A DNA stretch of 64,000 nucleotides from Streptomyces sp. NBRC 110611 (GCF_001590865.1 NZ_BBUY01000005.1:310001-374000); one strand, 5' to 3'; counted from the stretch's first letter, positions 25,016 through 37,248 are shown. Notes: generated by a model not told the origin, from the letters alone. Program-made: numbers and translations.

Positions 25016-26668
25016 TCAGCGCACGAAGGTCGCCGCCTGGCCGGCCAGGTCGAGGAAGTACTGCGGCGCCAGGCCCAGCACCAGTGTGGCCGTGACCCCG
25101 ATGGTGATGGCCATGGTCGTCAGGGGGCTGGGCACCGCGACAGTCGGGCCTTCCGCCTTGGGCTCGTTGAAGAACATCAGCACGATGACGCGGATGTAGA
25201 AGAACGCGGCGATGGCGGACGCGAGGACGCCGACCACCACCAGCCAGCCCGCGCCGCTCTGCGCGGCCGCCTTGAACACCGCGAACTTCCCGGCGAAGCC
25301 GGAGGTCAGCGGGATACCCGCGAAGGCCAGCAGGAAGACGGCGAACACCGCGGCCACGAGTGGCGAACGGCGGCCGAGCCCGGCCCACTTGGACAGCTGG
25401 GTCGCCTCGCCGCCGGCGTCCCGGACCAGCGTGACGACGGCGAAAGCACCGAGCGTCACAAAGGAGTAGGCGCCCAGGTAGAAGAGCACCGAGGAGATCC
25501 CGTCCTCGCTGGTGGCGATGGTGCCGGCGAGGATGAATCCGGCGTGGGCGATGGAGGAGTAGGCCAGAAGCCGCTTGATGTCCGTCTGGGTGATGGCGAG
25601 GATCGCCCCGCCCAACATGGTGATGATGGCGACGCCCCACATCACCGGCCGCCAGTCCCAGCGCATGCCGGGCAGGACGACGTACAGCAGCCGGAGCAGC
25701 GCGCCGAAGGCCGCGACCTTGGTGGCGGCCGCCATGAAGCCGGTGACCGGGGTGGGGGCGCCTTGGTAGACGTCCGGCGTCCACATGTGGAACGGGACCG
25801 CGCCGACCTTGAACAGCAGCCCCATCAGCACCAGTGCCCCGCCGATCAACAGCAGCGCGTCACTGCCCATCGAACCGGCCAGGGCCGGGTCGATCTGCTT
25901 GGCGCCGTCCGAGATCACCTCGGCGATTCCGGCGTAGGTCACCGTGCCCGCGTAGCCGTAGAGCAGGGCGATGCCGAACAGGAGGAAGGCGGAGGAGAAG
26001 GCGCCGAGGAGGAAGTACTTCATCGCGGACTCCTGGGACAGCAGCCGCTGACGGCGGGCCAGCGCGCACAGGATGTACAGCGGGAGGGAGAACACCTCCA
26101 GCGCGATGAAGAGCGTCAGCAGGTCGTTGGCGGCGGGGAACACCAGCATCCCGCCGACCGCGAAGAGCAGGATCGGGAAGACTTCGGTGGTGGTGAACCC
26201 GGCCTTGACCGCGGCCTGTTCGGCCGGGCCGCCGGGGACGGCGGCGGGCTGGGCCGCGAAGGAGTCCACGCGGTTGCCGTGTGCCGCCGGGTCGAGCCGC
26301 CGCTCGGCGAAGGTGAAGACGGCGACCAGGGACACCAGGAGGATGGTGCCCTGGAGGAACAGCGCCGGACCGTCGACGGCGATGGCGCCCATCGCCGCGA
26401 TATGCGCCTTGGACGAGCCGAAGCCGGCGGCCGCCAGACCGATCACCGCGGCGAACGCGGCGGCCAGCGCCACCAGGGACAGCAGCAGCTGGACGGCGTG
26501 GCGGTGGCGGCGCGGGACCACCGCTTCGATAAGGATGCCGGCGACCGCCGCGCCGAAGACGATCAGGGCCGGCGACAGCTGGGCGTACTCGATGTGCGGC
26601 GCCGGGATTTTGCCCGGTGCGCCGGCCGCCACCGTCCACAGGCTGTGGACACTTGCCACGGAACTCAC
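25016..26668 (-). CDS. nuoN: NADH-quinone oxidoreductase subunit N
   Basis: GTG start overlapping the nuoM stop (AAGTGA); 550 residues, about fourteen membrane helices. It is one of the three antiporter-like proton-pumping subunits of complex I. Typical parts are GAVPFHMWTPDVYQGAPTPVTGFMA, with the conserved Lys/His/Trp region, and LLAYSSIAHAGFILAG. It is the last gene of the operon. The N-terminus is longer and more variable than in E. coli, as usual in actinomycetes. Confidence 0.97.
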   Translation of the reverse strand: MSSVASVHSLWTVAAGAPGKIPAPHIEYAQLSPALIVFGAAVAGILIEAVVPRRHRHAVQLLLSLVALAAAFAAVIGLAAAGFGSSKAHIAAMGAIAVDGPALFLQGTILLVSLVAVFTFAERRLDPAAHGNRVDSFAAQPAAVPGGPAEQAAVKAGFTTTEVFPILLFAVGGMLVFPAANDLLTLFIALEVFSLPLYILCALARRQRLLSQESAMKYFLLGAFSSAFLLFGIALLYGYAGTVTYAGIAEVISDGAKQIDPALAGSMGSDALLLIGGALVLMGLLFKVGAVPFHMWTPDVYQGAPTPVTGFMAAATKVAAFGALLRLLYVVLPGMRWDWRPVMWGVAIITMLGGAILAITQTDIKRLLAYSSIAHAGFILAGTIATSEDGISSVLFYLGAYSFVTLGAFAVVTLVRDAGGEATQLSKWAGLGRRSPLVAAVFAVFLLAFAGIPLTSGFAGKFAVFKAAAQSGAGWLVVVGVLASAIAAFFYIRVIVLMFFNEPKAEGPTVAVPSPLTTMAITIGVTATLVLGLAPQYFLDLAGQAATFVR

Positions 26669-28323
26669 TTCGCGGCCTCCGCATCTCGATCATTCACGGT
26701 CCGGCCGTCCCGGTCTCCACCGGGTACGGCGTTCACCCGCACCGTGGGCTGGGGGTCCTGCTCGTCGACGACGGACAGGGTGTGCTGGACCGCCGGGTTG
26801 ACGATGTCGGTGAGCGGCTTCGGATACACCCCGAGGCAGATCAGCAGCGCGACCAGCGGCGCCACCACCACCAGCTCCCGGACCCGCAGGTCGGGCATGC
26901 TCTTCACCTCGGCCTTCACGGGCCCGGTCATCGTCCGCTGGTAGAGGACCAGGACGTAGAGGGCGGCGAGGACGATGCCGACGGTGGCGATGACGCCGAT
27001 CACCGGATAGCGGCTGAAGGTGCCGACCAGGACCAGGAATTCGCTGATGAACGGGGCCAGGCCGGGCAGCGACAGGGTGGCGAGCCCGCCGATGAGCAAG
27101 GTGCCGGCGAGGAGCGGGGCGACCTTCTGGACGCCGCCGAAGTCCGTGATCATCCGCGAGCCGCGGCGGCTGATCAGGAAGCCGGCCACCAGCATCAGGG
27201 CCGCGGTGGAGAGGCCGTGGTTGACCATGTAGAGCGTGGCGCCGCCCTGGCCCTGGGACGTCATCGCGAAGATGCCCAGGATGATGAAGCCGAAGTGGGA
27301 GATCGAGGCGTAGGCGATCAGGCGCTTGATGTCCCGTTGGGCGACCGCGAGCAGCGCGCCGTAGACGATACTGATCAGCGCGAGGACCAGGATGGCCGGG
27401 GTGGCCCAGGCGCTGGCCTCCGGGAAGAGCTGGAGGCAGAAGCGGAGCATCGCGAACGTGCCGACCTTGTCGACCACTGCGGTGATCAGCACGGCGACCG
27501 GCGCGGTCGACTCGCCCATGGCGCCGGGCAGCCAGGTGTGCAGCGGCCACAGCGGCGCCTTCACCGCGAAGGCGAAGAAGAAGCCGAGGAACAGCAGCCG
27601 TTCGGTGCCGGCGGCCATGTCCAGCTCGCCGGCCGCCCGCGCCTCGACGATCTGCTGCAGGGAGAAGGCGCCGGTGCCGAGCTGGTCGGCGGTGACGGCG
27701 TAGAGCCCGATCACCGCGGCCAGCATGATCAGCCCGCCGGCGAGGTTGTAGAGCAGGAACTTCACCGCGGCGTACGAGCGCCGGCCGGCGGCCCGCTCCT
27801 CGCCGTCCGGTCCCGCGCGGTCCCCGAAGCCGCCGATGAGGAAGTACATCGGGATCAGCATGGCTTCGAAGAAGATGTAGAAGAGGAAGACGTCGGTGGC
27901 CTCGAAGGAGAGCACCACCATCGCCTCGACGGCCAGGATCAGCGCGAAGAAGCCCTGGGTGGGCCGCCAGCGCCGGTCGGGTGTGGCCGACTCGAGGGGA
28001 TCGGCGTCATGCCAGCCGGCCAGGATGACGAACGGGATCAGCACGGCGGTCAGGGCGATCAGGGCGACGGCGATACCGTCCACGCCCAGTTCGTAGCGGA
28101 CGCCGAAGTCCCGGATCCAGGCGTGTGATTCGGTGAGCTGGTACGGCCCCTCGGCGGCGGGGTCGAAGCGTACGGCGATGACCAGGGCCAGTACCAGGGT
28201 GGCCAGCGAGAAGAGCAGCGCGAGCCATTTGGCGGCGGTGCGCTTGGCGGCGGGCAGTGCGGCGGTGGCGATCGCACCGATCGCCGGCACCGCGGCCGCC
28301 GCCGTCAGCAGGGGAAACGACAT
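26665..28323 (-). CDS. nuoM: NADH-quinone oxidoreductase subunit M
   Basis: ATG start 3 bases after the nuoL stop; 552 residues. Antiporter-like membrane subunit of complex I with about fourteen helices. The key Glu (VRYELGVDGIAVALI region) and Lys (AFAVKAPLWPLHTWLPGA) of the proton channel are visible, as is KRLIAYASISHFGFIILG. The DPEESAT-type acidic insert around residue 120 is polar and probably exposed. The stop overlaps nuoN. Confidence 0.97.
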   Translation of the reverse strand: MSFPLLTAAAAVPAIGAIATAALPAAKRTAAKWLALLFSLATLVLALVIAVRFDPAAEGPYQLTESHAWIRDFGVRYELGVDGIAVALIALTAVLIPFVILAGWHDADPLESATPDRRWRPTQGFFALILAVEAMVVLSFEATDVFLFYIFFEAMLIPMYFLIGGFGDRAGPDGEERAAGRRSYAAVKFLLYNLAGGLIMLAAVIGLYAVTADQLGTGAFSLQQIVEARAAGELDMAAGTERLLFLGFFFAFAVKAPLWPLHTWLPGAMGESTAPVAVLITAVVDKVGTFAMLRFCLQLFPEASAWATPAILVLALISIVYGALLAVAQRDIKRLIAYASISHFGFIILGIFAMTSQGQGGATLYMVNHGLSTAALMLVAGFLISRRGSRMITDFGGVQKVAPLLAGTLLIGGLATLSLPGLAPFISEFLVLVGTFSRYPVIGVIATVGIVLAALYVLVLYQRTMTGPVKAEVKSMPDLRVRELVVVAPLVALLICLGVYPKPLTDIVNPAVQHTLSVVDEQDPQPTVRVNAVPGGDRDGRTVNDRDAEAAK

Positions 28324-28326
28324 GGC

Positions 28327-30210
28327 TCAGACACCCCTCATCAGCAGGGTCGCGGCGACGAGAACGGCGGCCCCGCCCAGCATCTGGACCGCGTACGAGC
28401 GGACGAAGCCGCTCTGCAACTGGCGCAGCAGGCCGGAGAGTCCGCCCATCGAGGCCGCCGTGCCGTTGACCGCGCCGTCCACCAGCGAGCGGTCGAGCTG
28501 GACGAGTGTGCCGGTGACCTGGCTGCCGCCGCGGACGAAGACGATGTGGTTGAAGTCGTCCTGGAGCAGATCGCGGCGGGCGGCCCGGGTCAGCAGCGAG
28601 CCGCGCGGGGCGCGCGCCGGGACCGGTTTGCGGCCGTACATCAGCCAGGCGATGCCGACACCGACGAGCAGCACGACCATCGTCGAGGCGGTGACCGTGG
28701 TGGCGCCGACCGGGGAGTGGCCGTGGGAGAAGGAGGTGACCGGCTCCAGCCACGTCACGAAGGCTTCGTTCACGCTGAACAGCCCGCCCGCGAAGACCGA
28801 TCCGACGGCCAGCAGGATCATCGGGATCGTCATGACCTTCGGCGACTCGTGCGGATGGGTCTCGGCTGGGTCCCAGCGCTTCTCGCCGAAGAACGTCATC
28901 AGCATCACCCGGGTCATGTAGAACGCGGTGATCGCGGCGCCCAGGAGAGCCGCGCCGCCGAGGATCCAGCCCTCGGTGCCGCCCTTGGCGAACGCCGCCT
29001 CGATGATCCTGTCCTTGGAGAAGAAGCCGGACAGACCGGGGAAGCCGATGATCGCCAGATAGCCGAGGCCGAACGTGACGAACGTGACCGGCATGTACTT
29101 CCGCAGGCCGCCGTAACGGCGCATGTCCACCTCGTCGTTCATCCCGTGCATCACGGAGCCCGCGCCGAGGAAGAGGCCCGCCTTGAAGAAGCCGTGGGTG
29201 ACCAGGTGCATGATCGCGAAGGCGTAGCCGACGGGGCCGAGCCCGGCGGCCAGGATCATGTAGCCGATCTGCGACATCGTGGAGCCGGCCAGCGCCTTCT
29301 TGATGTCGTCCTTGGCGCAACCGACGATGGCACCGAAGAGGAGAGTGACCGCGCCGACCACGACGACCGCCAGCTGGGCGTCCGGCGCGGCGTTGAAGAT
29401 CGCCCCGGAGCGGGTGATCAGATACACGCCGGCGGTGACCATCGTGGCGGCGTGGATCAGGGCCGACACCGGGGTCGGGCCCTCCATGGCGTCACCGAGC
29501 CAGGACTGCAGCGGCACCTGCGCCGACTTGCCGCAGGCGGCCAGCAGCAGCAACAGCCCGATCGCGGTCAGGGTGCCCTGGGATGTGTCGCCGGTGGCAC
29601 CGAGCACCGGGCCGAAGGTGAACGTCCCGAACGTCGTGAACATCACCATCACCGCGATGGACAGGCCCATATCGCCGACGCGGTTGACCAGGAACGCCTT
29701 CTTGGCGGCGGTGGCCGCGCTGGGCTTGTGCTGCCAGAACCCGATCAGGAGGTACGAGGCGAGGCCGACGCCCTCCCACCCGACGTACAGCAGAAGGTAG
29801 TTGTCGGCGAGGACGAGCAGCAGCATCGCCGCGAGGAAGAGGTTGAGGTAGCCGAAGAAGCGGCGGCGCCGCTCGTCGTGCTCCATATAGCCGATCGAGT
29901 AGATGTGGATCAGCGATCCGACTCCGGTGATCAGCAGGACGAAGGTCATCGACAGCTGATCGAGCTGGAAGGCGACGTCGGCCCGGAAGCCGCCGACGGG
30001 GATCCAGCTGAACAGATGCTGGTGCAGGGTGCGGTGCTCGGGGCTCCGGCCGAGCAGGTCGGCGAAGAGCACCGCACCGACGGCGAACGACACCACCGCG
30101 AGCAGCGAGCCGATCCAGTGGCCGGTGCGGTCGAGCCGGGTGCCGCCGCACAGCAGCAGAGCCGCACCGGCCAGCGGTGCCGCTACCAGCAGCGCGATCA
30201 AGTTCTCCAC
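28327..30210 (-). CDS. nuoL: NADH-quinone oxidoreductase subunit L
   Basis: GTG start; 627 residues. The largest antiporter-like subunit, with the long lateral helix at its C-terminus. Recognisable segments are [73 protein letters not shown] and [13 protein letters not shown]. It lies 12 bases after the nuoK stop. All expected proton-path residues in these motifs are present. It appears complete and ordinary. Confidence 0.97.
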   Translation of the reverse strand: MENLIALLVAAPLAGAALLLCGGTRLDRTGHWIGSLLAVVSFAVGAVLFADLLGRSPEHRTLHQHLFSWIPVGGFRADVAFQLDQLSMTFVLLITGVGSLIHIYSIGYMEHDERRRRFFGYLNLFLAAMLLLVLADNYLLLYVGWEGVGLASYLLIGFWQHKPSAATAAKKAFLVNRVGDMGLSIAVMVMFTTFGTFTFGPVLGATGDTSQGTLTAIGLLLLLAACGKSAQVPLQSWLGDAMEGPTPVSALIHAATMVTAGVYLITRSGAIFNAAPDAQLAVVVVGAVTLLFGAIVGCAKDDIKKALAGSTMSQIGYMILAAGLGPVGYAFAIMHLVTHGFFKAGLFLGAGSVMHGMNDEVDMRRYGGLRKYMPVTFVTFGLGYLAIIGFPGLSGFFSKDRIIEAAFAKGGTEGWILGGAALLGAAITAFYMTRVMLMTFFGEKRWDPAETHPHESPKVMTIPMILLAVGSVFAGGLFSVNEAFVTWLEPVTSFSHGHSPVGATTVTASTMVVLLVGVGIAWLMYGRKPVPARAPRGSLLTRAARRDLLQDDFNHIVFVRGGSQVTGTLVQLDRSLVDGAVNGTAASMGGLSGLLRQLQSGFVRSYAVQMLGGAAVLVAATLLMRGV

Positions 30211-30222
30211 TTTGTCGACCCC

Positions 30223-30522
30223 TTACAGCTTCATCAGGCTGGCGTCGTCGACCGAGGCCGTATGACGGGTGCGGAAGATCGTCACGATGATCGCCAGGCC
30301 GACCACGACCTCGGCCGCGGCGACGACCATCGTGAAGAAGGCGATGATCTGGCCGTTGAGATTCCCGTGCATCCGGGAGAAGGTGACGAAGGCGAGGTTG
30401 CAGGCGTTGAGCATCAGCTCGATACACATGAACACCACGATGGCGTTCCGCCTGATCAGCACCCCGGCCGCACCGATGGTGAACAACAGGGCGGCGAGAT
30501 AGAGGTAGTTGACCGGGTTCAC
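30223..30522 (-). CDS. nuoK: NADH-quinone oxidoreductase subunit K
   Basis: GTG start overlapping the nuoJ stop; 99 residues, three membrane helices, the normal size. The conserved glutamates of the E-channel lie in [15 protein letters not shown] and in the [13 protein letters not shown] helix. It links the quinone site to the pump modules. Confidence 0.97.
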   Translation of the reverse strand: MNPVNYLYLAALLFTIGAAGVLIRRNAIVVFMCIELMLNACNLAFVTFSRMHGNLNGQIIAFFTMVVAAAEVVVGLAIIVTIFRTRHTASVDDASLMKL

Positions 30523-31385
30523 TTCGTGGCCCCCTCGGTGTGCTCGTTCCGCGGCGCGCCACCGGACGGACCGGGCCCGGGCTCGTCCTCCGGGCCGCGC
30601 CCCAGCCAGTTCTCGGAGCGCCGCTCCAGCGCCTTGAGTTCGGCGAGCGACTCGGCGGAGACGTCACGGATCTGGCCGCGCTCCCGCAGGGTCTTGTTGA
30701 CGGTCAGCTCGGACGGGGTGCCGTCGGGCAGCAGGCCGGGGATATCCACGGCGTTGTGCCGGGCGTAGACGCCGGGGGCAGGGAGCGGCGGGATCTGTGT
30801 GCCCTCGCGGATCCGCGCCTCGGACTGCTCGCGCTGCGTCCTGGCGCGCTGCGTGCGCTCCCGGTGGGTGAGCACCATCGCGCCGACGACCGCCGCGATC
30901 AGCAGGGCGCCGGTGAGCTCGAAGGCGTAGACGTACTTGGTGAAGACGAGCGCGGCCAGGCCCTGCACATTGCCGCCGGCGTTCGCCTCGCCCAGACCGT
31001 TGAACTCCTTGAGGGAGGCGTTGCCGATACCGGCGATCAGCAGGACGCCGAAGCCGACGCCCAGGCCGGCGGCGAACCAGCGCTGGCCCTTGAGCGTCTC
31101 CTTGAGGGAGTCCGCGGCGGTGACACCGACCAGCATGACGACGAACAGGAACAGCATCATGACCGCGCCCGTGTAGACGACGATCTGGACGGCGCCGAGG
31201 AAGTACGCGCCGTTGGCGAGGTAGAAGACCGCCAGGACGATCATGGTGCCGGCCAGCGAGAGGGCGCTGTGCACCGCCCGCTTCATCAGGATCGTGCACA
31301 GCGCGCCGAGGACGGCGACGGTGCCCAGGATCCAGAACTGGACGGCCTCTCCCGTGGAGGTCACGGAGGCGGCGAGGCCGGTCAT
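30519..31385 (-). CDS. nuoJ: NADH-quinone oxidoreductase subunit J
   Basis: ATG start overlapping the nuoI stop; 288 residues, five membrane helices followed by a ~120-residue hydrophilic tail that is much longer than in E. coli NuoJ. The helix 3 region [16 protein letters not shown] is characteristic. The tail has charged stretches ([21 protein letters not shown]) and probably lies on the cytoplasmic face. Long NuoJ tails are common in Streptomyces. Confidence 0.96.
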   Translation of the reverse strand: MTGLAASVTSTGEAVQFWILGTVAVLGALCTILMKRAVHSALSLAGTMIVLAVFYLANGAYFLGAVQIVVYTGAVMMLFLFVVMLVGVTAADSLKETLKGQRWFAAGLGVGFGVLLIAGIGNASLKEFNGLGEANAGGNVQGLAALVFTKYVYAFELTGALLIAAVVGAMVLTHRERTQRARTQREQSEARIREGTQIPPLPAPGVYARHNAVDIPGLLPDGTPSELTVNKTLRERGQIRDVSAESLAELKALERRSENWLGRGPEDEPGPGPSGGAPRNEHTEGATK

Positions 31386-31960
31386 GCCTGCACCCCCTCG
31401 TCGGCGGTCTGTTCACCATTGGAGACGGCGGCCTGGCGGGCCGTTCCCGGCGCGGCCTCGGTGACCAGCCCGTTGTAGTAGTCCTTCTCCGTCATGCCGG
31501 GGTAAATCGCATGCGGGGTGTCGACCATGGTGTCCTCCAGGCCGGCGAGCAGCTCCTGTTTGGTGTAGATGAGCGATTCGCGGGACCGGTCGGCGAGTTC
31601 GTACTCATTGGTCATCGTGAGCGCGCGAGTCGGGCAGGCCTCCACGCACAGGCCGCACAGGATGCAGCGGAGGTAGTTGATCTGGTAGACGCGGCCGTAG
31701 CGCTCACCGGGCGAGTAGCGCTCCTCGTCGGTGTTGTCCGCGCCCTCGACATAGATCGCGTCCGCCGGGCAGGCCCACGCGCACAGCTCGCAGCCGATGC
31801 ACTTCTCCAGCCCGTCGGGATGGCGGTTGAGCTGATGGCGGCCGTGGAATCGCGGCGCCGTCGGCTTCTTCTCCTCCGGGTACTGCTCGGTCAGCCGCTT
31901 CTTGAACATGGCCTTGAAGGTCACGCCGAAGCCGGCCACGGGGTTCTGGAACTCAGGCAC
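31382..31960 (-). CDS. nuoI: NADH-quinone oxidoreductase subunit I
   Basis: The GTG at 31960 ([12 protein letters not shown]) with a GGGGGCGAC-like site is the likely start; the frame is open to 31987. It has 192 residues. Two ferredoxin motifs [12 protein letters not shown] and [12 protein letters not shown] bind the N6a and N6b [4Fe-4S] clusters that pass electrons to NuoB. The start overlaps the nuoH end by 8 bases. Confidence 0.96.
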   Translation of the reverse strand: MPEFQNPVAGFGVTFKAMFKKRLTEQYPEEKKPTAPRFHGRHQLNRHPDGLEKCIGCELCAWACPADAIYVEGADNTDEERYSPGERYGRVYQINYLRCILCGLCVEACPTRALTMTNEYELADRSRESLIYTKQELLAGLEDTMVDTPHAIYPGMTEKDYYNGLVTEAAPGTARQAAVSNGEQTADEGVQA

Positions 31961-33341
31961 CGTCGCCCCCCTTTCCGTCGGTGGCATTCACGTCACTGGC
32001 AGTGTCCACCCGACCACTGACAATCAACTCGCGTGGCCGGCGCGGGCGTCGGCGCGGCACGGGCGGGAGGCTCTGTCCGGGCAGCGGCGGTACGGGGAAA
32101 CCGCCCGCCAGGGGGTCGAAGGCCTCCCCGTCGCCGTCCGTCGCCGGCTCCTCCTCGGCGCGCCGGAAGAAGTCCACGAGGAGCGAGATCAGCAGCAGGG
32201 CGACCGCCCCGCCGCCGACGTACAGCACGATCTGGGAGAAGTCGTAGCCCTCGTTCTTCAGCGCCCGGACGGTGGCGACCAGCAGCAGCCAGACCAGCGA
32301 CACCGGGATGAGGATCTTCCAGCCCAGCCTCATCAGCTGGTCGTAGCGCACCCGGGGGAGCGTGCCCCGCAGCCAGATGAAGAAGAACAGCAGCAGCTGC
32401 ACCTTGACGGTGAACCAGAGCATCGGCCACCAGCCGTGGTTCGCACCCTCCCAGAACGTGGAGACCGGGTACGGGGCCCGCCAGCCGCCGAGGAAGAGGG
32501 TGGTGGCGACCGCCGAGACCGTCACCATGTTCACGTACTCGGCGAGCATGAACATCGCGAACTTGATGGACGAGTACTCGGTGTTGAAGCCGCCGACGAG
32601 GTCGCCCTCGGACTCCGGCATGTCGAACGGTGCCCGGTTGGTCTCCCCCACCATCGTCGCGATGTAGATCAGGAACGACACCGGCAGCAGCGCCACGAAC
32701 CAACGGTTCTGCTGGGCCTCCACGATGGTCGACGTCGACATCGACCCGGAGTAGAGGAAGACCGACGCGAAGGCGGCGCCCATCGCGATCTCGTACGAGA
32801 TCATCTGCGCGCACGACCGCAGACCGCCGAGCAGCGGGTACGTCGAACCGGACGACCAGCCCGCCAGCACGATGCCGTAGATGCCGACCGAGGCCGTGGC
32901 GAGGACGTAGAGGACGCCGATCGGCAGGTCGGTGAGCTGCATCGGGGTGCGGACGCCGAAGACGGAGACCTCGTTGCCGGCCGGGCCGAAGGGGATCACC
33001 GCGATCGCCATGAAGGCCGGGATGGCCGCCACGACCGGCGCGAGGAGGTAGACCGCCTTGTCGGCCCGTTTGACGACCAGGTCCTCCTTCAGCATCAGCT
33101 TCACGCCGTCGGCGAGCGACTGGAGCAGCCCCCACGGACCGTGCCGGTTGGGGCCGATCCGCAGCTGCATCCAGGCGACGACCTTGCGTTCCCAGACGAT
33201 CGAGAACAGCACCGTCAGCATCAGGAAAGCGAAGCAGAACACCGCCTTGATGACGATCAGCCACCACGGGTCGCGGCCGAACAGCGACAGGTCCTCCCGG
33301 GCCAGCGCACCGCCCGCCGCGGCCAGTTGGTCGAGCCGCAT
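31953..33341 (-). CDS. nuoH: NADH-quinone oxidoreductase subunit H
   Basis: The ATG at 33341 shares a base with the nuoG stop (TGATG); a GTG immediately before it (33344) is the alternative. GGAGG lies 10 bases upstream. It has 462 residues, with eight membrane helices lining the quinone-binding cavity, followed by a ~75-residue polar, Pro/Arg-rich tail ([20 protein letters not shown]) typical of actinomycetes. Conserved parts are [21 protein letters not shown] and [20 protein letters not shown]. Confidence 0.96.
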   Translation of the reverse strand: MRLDQLAAAGGALAREDLSLFGRDPWWLIVIKAVFCFAFLMLTVLFSIVWERKVVAWMQLRIGPNRHGPWGLLQSLADGVKLMLKEDLVVKRADKAVYLLAPVVAAIPAFMAIAVIPFGPAGNEVSVFGVRTPMQLTDLPIGVLYVLATASVGIYGIVLAGWSSGSTYPLLGGLRSCAQMISYEIAMGAAFASVFLYSGSMSTSTIVEAQQNRWFVALLPVSFLIYIATMVGETNRAPFDMPESEGDLVGGFNTEYSSIKFAMFMLAEYVNMVTVSAVATTLFLGGWRAPYPVSTFWEGANHGWWPMLWFTVKVQLLLFFFIWLRGTLPRVRYDQLMRLGWKILIPVSLVWLLLVATVRALKNEGYDFSQIVLYVGGGAVALLLISLLVDFFRRAEEEPATDGDGEAFDPLAGGFPVPPLPGQSLPPVPRRRPRRPRELIVSGRVDTASDVNATDGKGGDGA

Positions 33342-35869
33342 CACGCGTCCACCTCCTTGGCCGCCGCCGGCGTGCCCGGGGCGGCGGAGATCCTCACCAG
33401 GTCCCCGGGGCGGGCCCCGGTGTCGGCGGCGACACCGCCGCCCGTGGAGTTGAGCGGCAGCCACACCACCCGGTCGGGCATCGGCGTGACCTTCAGCGGC
33501 AGGCGGACCGAGCCGGCCGGGCCGCTGACCGCCAGCAGGTCGCCGTCCTTGACGCCGGTCTCCTCCGCGGTGGCCGGCGACAGCCGGACGACGACGGCGT
33601 GCCGGGTACCGGCCAGCGCCTCGTCGCCCTCCTGCAGCACCCCTCGGTCCAGCAGGAGCCGGTGTCCGGCGAGGACCGCCTCACCGGTGTCGGGGCGGGG
33701 CAGCGGCCGCGCGGTCTCCAGGGGGGCGGCCGCGTACGGGCCGTCCCAGCTGCCGAGCCGGTCCATCTCGCGGCGTACGGAGCGGACGTCGGGCAGGCCC
33801 AGACGCCCCGCGCCGGAGCCGCCGGCGGCCGCCGCCATGGTGTCCGCGAGCATGGTCAGCACCCGGCAGTCCGGCTGGAGTTGCCGGCGGGTCATCTGGT
33901 CCGGTTTGACCGCCGCTTCGAACAGCCGGGCCCGTCCCTCCCAGTTGAGGAACGTTCCGGCCTTCTCCGTCACCGCCGCCACCGGGAGGACCACATCCGC
34001 CCGCTCGGTCACCTGGGAGGGCCGCAGCTCCACACTCACCAGGAAGCCGACCTCGTCCAGCGCCGTCAGGGCGCGGGCCGGGTCCGGGAGGTCGGCCGCC
34101 TCGACGCCCGCCACCAGGAGCGCGCCGAGTTCACCGGTCGCCGCGGCCTCGATGATCTGGCCGGTGTCCCGGCCGTGCCGGTGCGGCAGCTCGGCCACGC
34201 CCCAGGCGGCGGCGACCTCGTCGCGGGCCCGCGGGTCGGTGGCCGGCCGGCCGCCGGGCAGCAGACCGGGCAGCGCGCCCGCCTCCAGAGCACCGCGTTC
34301 GCCGGCCCGGCGGGGGATCCACACCAGGTGGGCGCCGGTGGCGGAGGCGGTACGGGCCGCGGCGGTCAGCGCGCCGGGCACCGCCGCCAGCCGCTCCCCG
34401 ACGACGATCACCGCGCCGTCCGCGCGCAGCGCCTCGGCCGCGGCCCGCCCCTCGTCGTCCAGGGCGACGCCGCCGGCGAGTGCGTCCAGCCATTCGGTCT
34501 CGGTGCCGGGTGCGGCCGGGAGCAGCACGCCGCCGGCCTTGATCAGGCCGCGGGAGGCGTGACTGGCCAGCCCGTAGGTGCGCTGGCCGTGCTTGCGGTG
34601 GGCCTTGCGCAGCCGCAGGAAGACGCCGGGCGCCTCTTCCTCGGCCTCGATACCGGCCAGCAGGACGGCCGGGGCCTGCTCCAGGGAGGTGTATGTGACC
34701 CCGCCGTCCTCCAGGTCACGCCCCCGGCCCGCGACCGTCGCCGCCAGGAAGTCGGCCTCCTCGGCGCTGTGCACCCGGGCCCGGAAGTCGATGTCGTTGC
34801 TGTGCAGCGCGACCCGGGCGAACTTGGCGTACGCGTAGGCGTCCTCGACGGTCAGCCGGCCGCCGGTCAGGACGCCGGTGCGGCCCCTGGCCGCGGCCAG
34901 TCCGCGGGCCGCCGCCTGAAGGGCCTCCGGCCAGCTCGCGGGCTCCAGTTCACCGGACTCCCGGTTGCGCACCCACGGGTGCTCCAGCCGGTCGCGCAGC
35001 TGCGCGTAGCGGAACGCGAAGCGCCCCTTGTCGCAGATCCACTCCTCGTTGACCTCCGGGTCGTTGGCGGCCAGCCGGCGCAGGACCTTGCCGCGCCGGT
35101 GGTCCGTACGGGTCGCGCAGCCGCCCGCGCAGTGCTCGCACACCGACGGCGAGGAGACCAGGTCGAAGGGGCGGGAGCGGAAGCGGTACGCGGCGGAGGT
35201 GAGCGCGCCGACCGGGCAGATCTGGATGGTGTTGCCGGAGAAGTACGACTCGAAGGGGTCGCCCTCCCCGATGCCGACCTGCTGGAGGGCGCCGCGCTCG
35301 ACGAGGTCGATCATCGGGTCGCCGGCGATCTGGTCGCTGAAGCGGGTGCAGCGCGCGCACAGCACACAGCGTTCGCGGTCCAGCAGCACCTGGGTGGAGA
35401 TCGGCACCGGCTTGGCGAACGTGCGCTTGTGGCCCTCGAAGCGCGACTCCGGGTCGCCGACCTGCATCGCCTGGTTCTGCAGCGGGCACTCACCGCCCTT
35501 GTCGCAGACCGGGCAGTCCAGCGGGTGGTTGATCAGCAGCAGCTCCATCACCCCGCGCTGGGCCTTCTCGGCCACCGGGGAGGTCAGCTGCGTTTTGACG
35601 ACCATGCCGTCGGTGCAGGTGATCGTGCAGGAGGCCATCGGTTTGCGCTGGCCCTCGACCTCGACGATGCACTGCCGGCAGGCGCCCGCCGGGTCCAGCA
35701 GCGGGTGGTCGCAGAAGCGCGGGATCTCGATGCCGAGCATTTCGGCGGCGCGGATGACCAGCGTCCCCTTCGGGACGGAGATCTCGATGCCGTCGATGGT
35801 CAGGGCGACGAGGTCCTCCGGGGGGACCGCGGCGGAGCCGCTGTCCGGCCCCGTTGTCGTGACGGTCAT
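33341..35869 (-). CDS. nuoG: NADH-quinone oxidoreductase subunit G
   Basis: The ATG at 35869 overlaps the nuoF stop (ATGA) and follows GGTGAACGC; the frame is open to 36508 as a shadow of nuoF. It has 842 residues. The N-terminal [2Fe-2S] domain has [21 protein letters not shown]; further iron-sulfur ligands are in [25 protein letters not shown] and the [13 protein letters not shown] molybdopterin-type domain entry. The rest is a molybdopterin-oxidoreductase-like fold without the cofactor. It carries electrons from NuoE/F to NuoI. Confidence 0.96.
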   Translation of the reverse strand: MTVTTTGPDSGSAAVPPEDLVALTIDGIEISVPKGTLVIRAAEMLGIEIPRFCDHPLLDPAGACRQCIVEVEGQRKPMASCTITCTDGMVVKTQLTSPVAEKAQRGVMELLLINHPLDCPVCDKGGECPLQNQAMQVGDPESRFEGHKRTFAKPVPISTQVLLDRERCVLCARCTRFSDQIAGDPMIDLVERGALQQVGIGEGDPFESYFSGNTIQICPVGALTSAAYRFRSRPFDLVSSPSVCEHCAGGCATRTDHRRGKVLRRLAANDPEVNEEWICDKGRFAFRYAQLRDRLEHPWVRNRESGELEPASWPEALQAAARGLAAARGRTGVLTGGRLTVEDAYAYAKFARVALHSNDIDFRARVHSAEEADFLAATVAGRGRDLEDGGVTYTSLEQAPAVLLAGIEAEEEAPGVFLRLRKAHRKHGQRTYGLASHASRGLIKAGGVLLPAAPGTETEWLDALAGGVALDDEGRAAAEALRADGAVIVVGERLAAVPGALTAAARTASATGAHLVWIPRRAGERGALEAGALPGLLPGGRPATDPRARDEVAAAWGVAELPHRHGRDTGQIIEAAATGELGALLVAGVEAADLPDPARALTALDEVGFLVSVELRPSQVTERADVVLPVAAVTEKAGTFLNWEGRARLFEAAVKPDQMTRRQLQPDCRVLTMLADTMAAAAGGSGAGRLGLPDVRSVRREMDRLGSWDGPYAAAPLETARPLPRPDTGEAVLAGHRLLLDRGVLQEGDEALAGTRHAVVVRLSPATAEETGVKDGDLLAVSGPAGSVRLPLKVTPMPDRVVWLPLNSTGGGVAADTGARPGDLVRISAAPGTPAAAKEVDA

Positions 35870-37248
35870 GCGTTCACCCCCAGGTGAGCGTCGTTGTCGG
35901 CCCAGAGGGTCGACCTGGCGGGGTCGAAGGGGCAGCCCCGGCCGGTGATGTGCTCCTCGTACTCGTCGCGGAAGTACTTCAGCGAGGAGAAGATCGGTGA
36001 GGCGGCGCCGTCGCCGAGGGCGCAGAAGGACTTGCCGTTGATGTTGTCGGCGATGTCGGCGATCTTGTCGAGGTCGCCCGGCACGGCCTCGCCGGCCTCG
36101 ATGTCCCGCAGCAACTGGACCAGCCAGTACGTCCCTTCGCGGCAGGGTGTGCACTTGCCGCAGGACTCGTGTGCGTAGAACTCGGTCCAGCGGGTGACCG
36201 CCCGGACGACGCAGGTGGTCTCGTCGAAGCACTGCAGCGCCTTGGTGCCGAGCATCGAGCCGGCCGCGCCGACGGCCTCGTAGTCGAGCGGGACGTCGAG
36301 GTGTTCGGCGGTGAACATCGGCGTCGAGGAGCCGCCGGGGGTCCAGAACTTCAGCCGGTGGCCGCGGCGCATCCCGCCGCTCATGTCGAGCAGTTGGCGC
36401 AGTGTGATGCCCAACGGGGCTTCGTACTGGCCGGGGTTGGCGACATGGCCGCTGAGTGAGTAGAGCGTGAAGCCCGGGGACTTCTCGCTGCCCATCGAGC
36501 GGAACCATTCTTTGCCGCGGTTCAGGATCGCGGGAACTGACGCGATGGACTCGACGTTGTTGACGACAGTGGGGCAGGCGTAGAGGCCGGCCACGGCAGG
36601 GAAGGGAGGACGCAGCCGGGGCTGTCCGCGACGGCCCTCCAGGGAATCGAGCAGCGCGGTTTCCTCACCGCAGATGTACGCGCCGGCGCCCGCGTGCACG
36701 ATCACATCCAGGTCGAGTCCGGAACCGAGGATGTTCCTACCGAGGAAGCCCGCCGCGTAGGCCTCGCGTACGGCTTCGTGCAGCCGGCGCAGTACGGGTA
36801 CGACCTCACCGCGCAGGTAGATGAAGGCGTGGTGCGACCGGATCGCATGACAGGCGATCACGATCCCTTCGATGAGGGCATGCGGGTTCGCGAAGAGGAG
36901 GGGGATGTCCTTGCAGGTCCCCGGCTCCGATTCGTCGGCGTTGACAACTAGATAGTGCGGTTTGCCGTCGCCCTGCGGGATGAACTGCCACTTCATCCCG
37001 GTGGGGAAGCCCGCGCCGCCACGGCCGCGCAGGCCGGAGTCCTTGACGTAGGCGATGACGTCGTCGGGGGGCATCGCGAGCGCCTTGCGCAGGCCCTCGT
37101 AGCCCTCGTGCCGACGGTAGGTCTCCAGCGTCCAGGACTCCGGCTGGTCCCAGAAGGCGGACAGGACCGGTGTGAGGAGCTTCTCGGGGCTCGCCTCTCC
37201 CCCGGCCGGCGGCCGGGAGGCGCCTCCGTAGTCGGCTGCCACGGTCAT
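35866..37248 (-). CDS. nuoF: NADH-quinone oxidoreductase subunit F
   Basis: The ATG at 37248 shares a base with the nuoE stop (TGATG); 460 residues. It is the NADH- and FMN-binding subunit. Visible parts are the [16 protein letters not shown] loop, [26 protein letters not shown] and the N3 cluster ligands in [15 protein letters not shown] with a distant Cys in [11 protein letters not shown]. The length is normal and all expected ligands are present. Confidence 0.97.
   Translation of the reverse strand: MTVAADYGGASRPPAGGEASPEKLLTPVLSAFWDQPESWTLETYRRHEGYEGLRKALAMPPDDVIAYVKDSGLRGRGGAGFPTGMKWQFIPQGDGKPHYLVVNADESEPGTCKDIPLLFANPHALIEGIVIACHAIRSHHAFIYLRGEVVPVLRRLHEAVREAYAAGFLGRNILGSGLDLDVIVHAGAGAYICGEETALLDSLEGRRGQPRLRPPFPAVAGLYACPTVVNNVESIASVPAILNRGKEWFRSMGSEKSPGFTLYSLSGHVANPGQYEAPLGITLRQLLDMSGGMRRGHRLKFWTPGGSSTPMFTAEHLDVPLDYEAVGAAGSMLGTKALQCFDETTCVVRAVTRWTEFYAHESCGKCTPCREGTYWLVQLLRDIEAGEAVPGDLDKIADIADNINGKSFCALGDGAASPIFSSLKYFRDEYEEHITGRGCPFDPARSTLWADNDAHLGVNA

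Noticed and set aside
26636..26655. GTCCACAG...CTGTGGAC palindrome
   Set aside because: Lies within the start of nuoN coding sequence and fits the codons; no regulatory context.
28546..30768. Long plus-strand frame across nuoL-nuoJ
   Set aside because: Composition is Arg/Glu/Gln/His-rich mirror sequence of the nuo genes; no family features.
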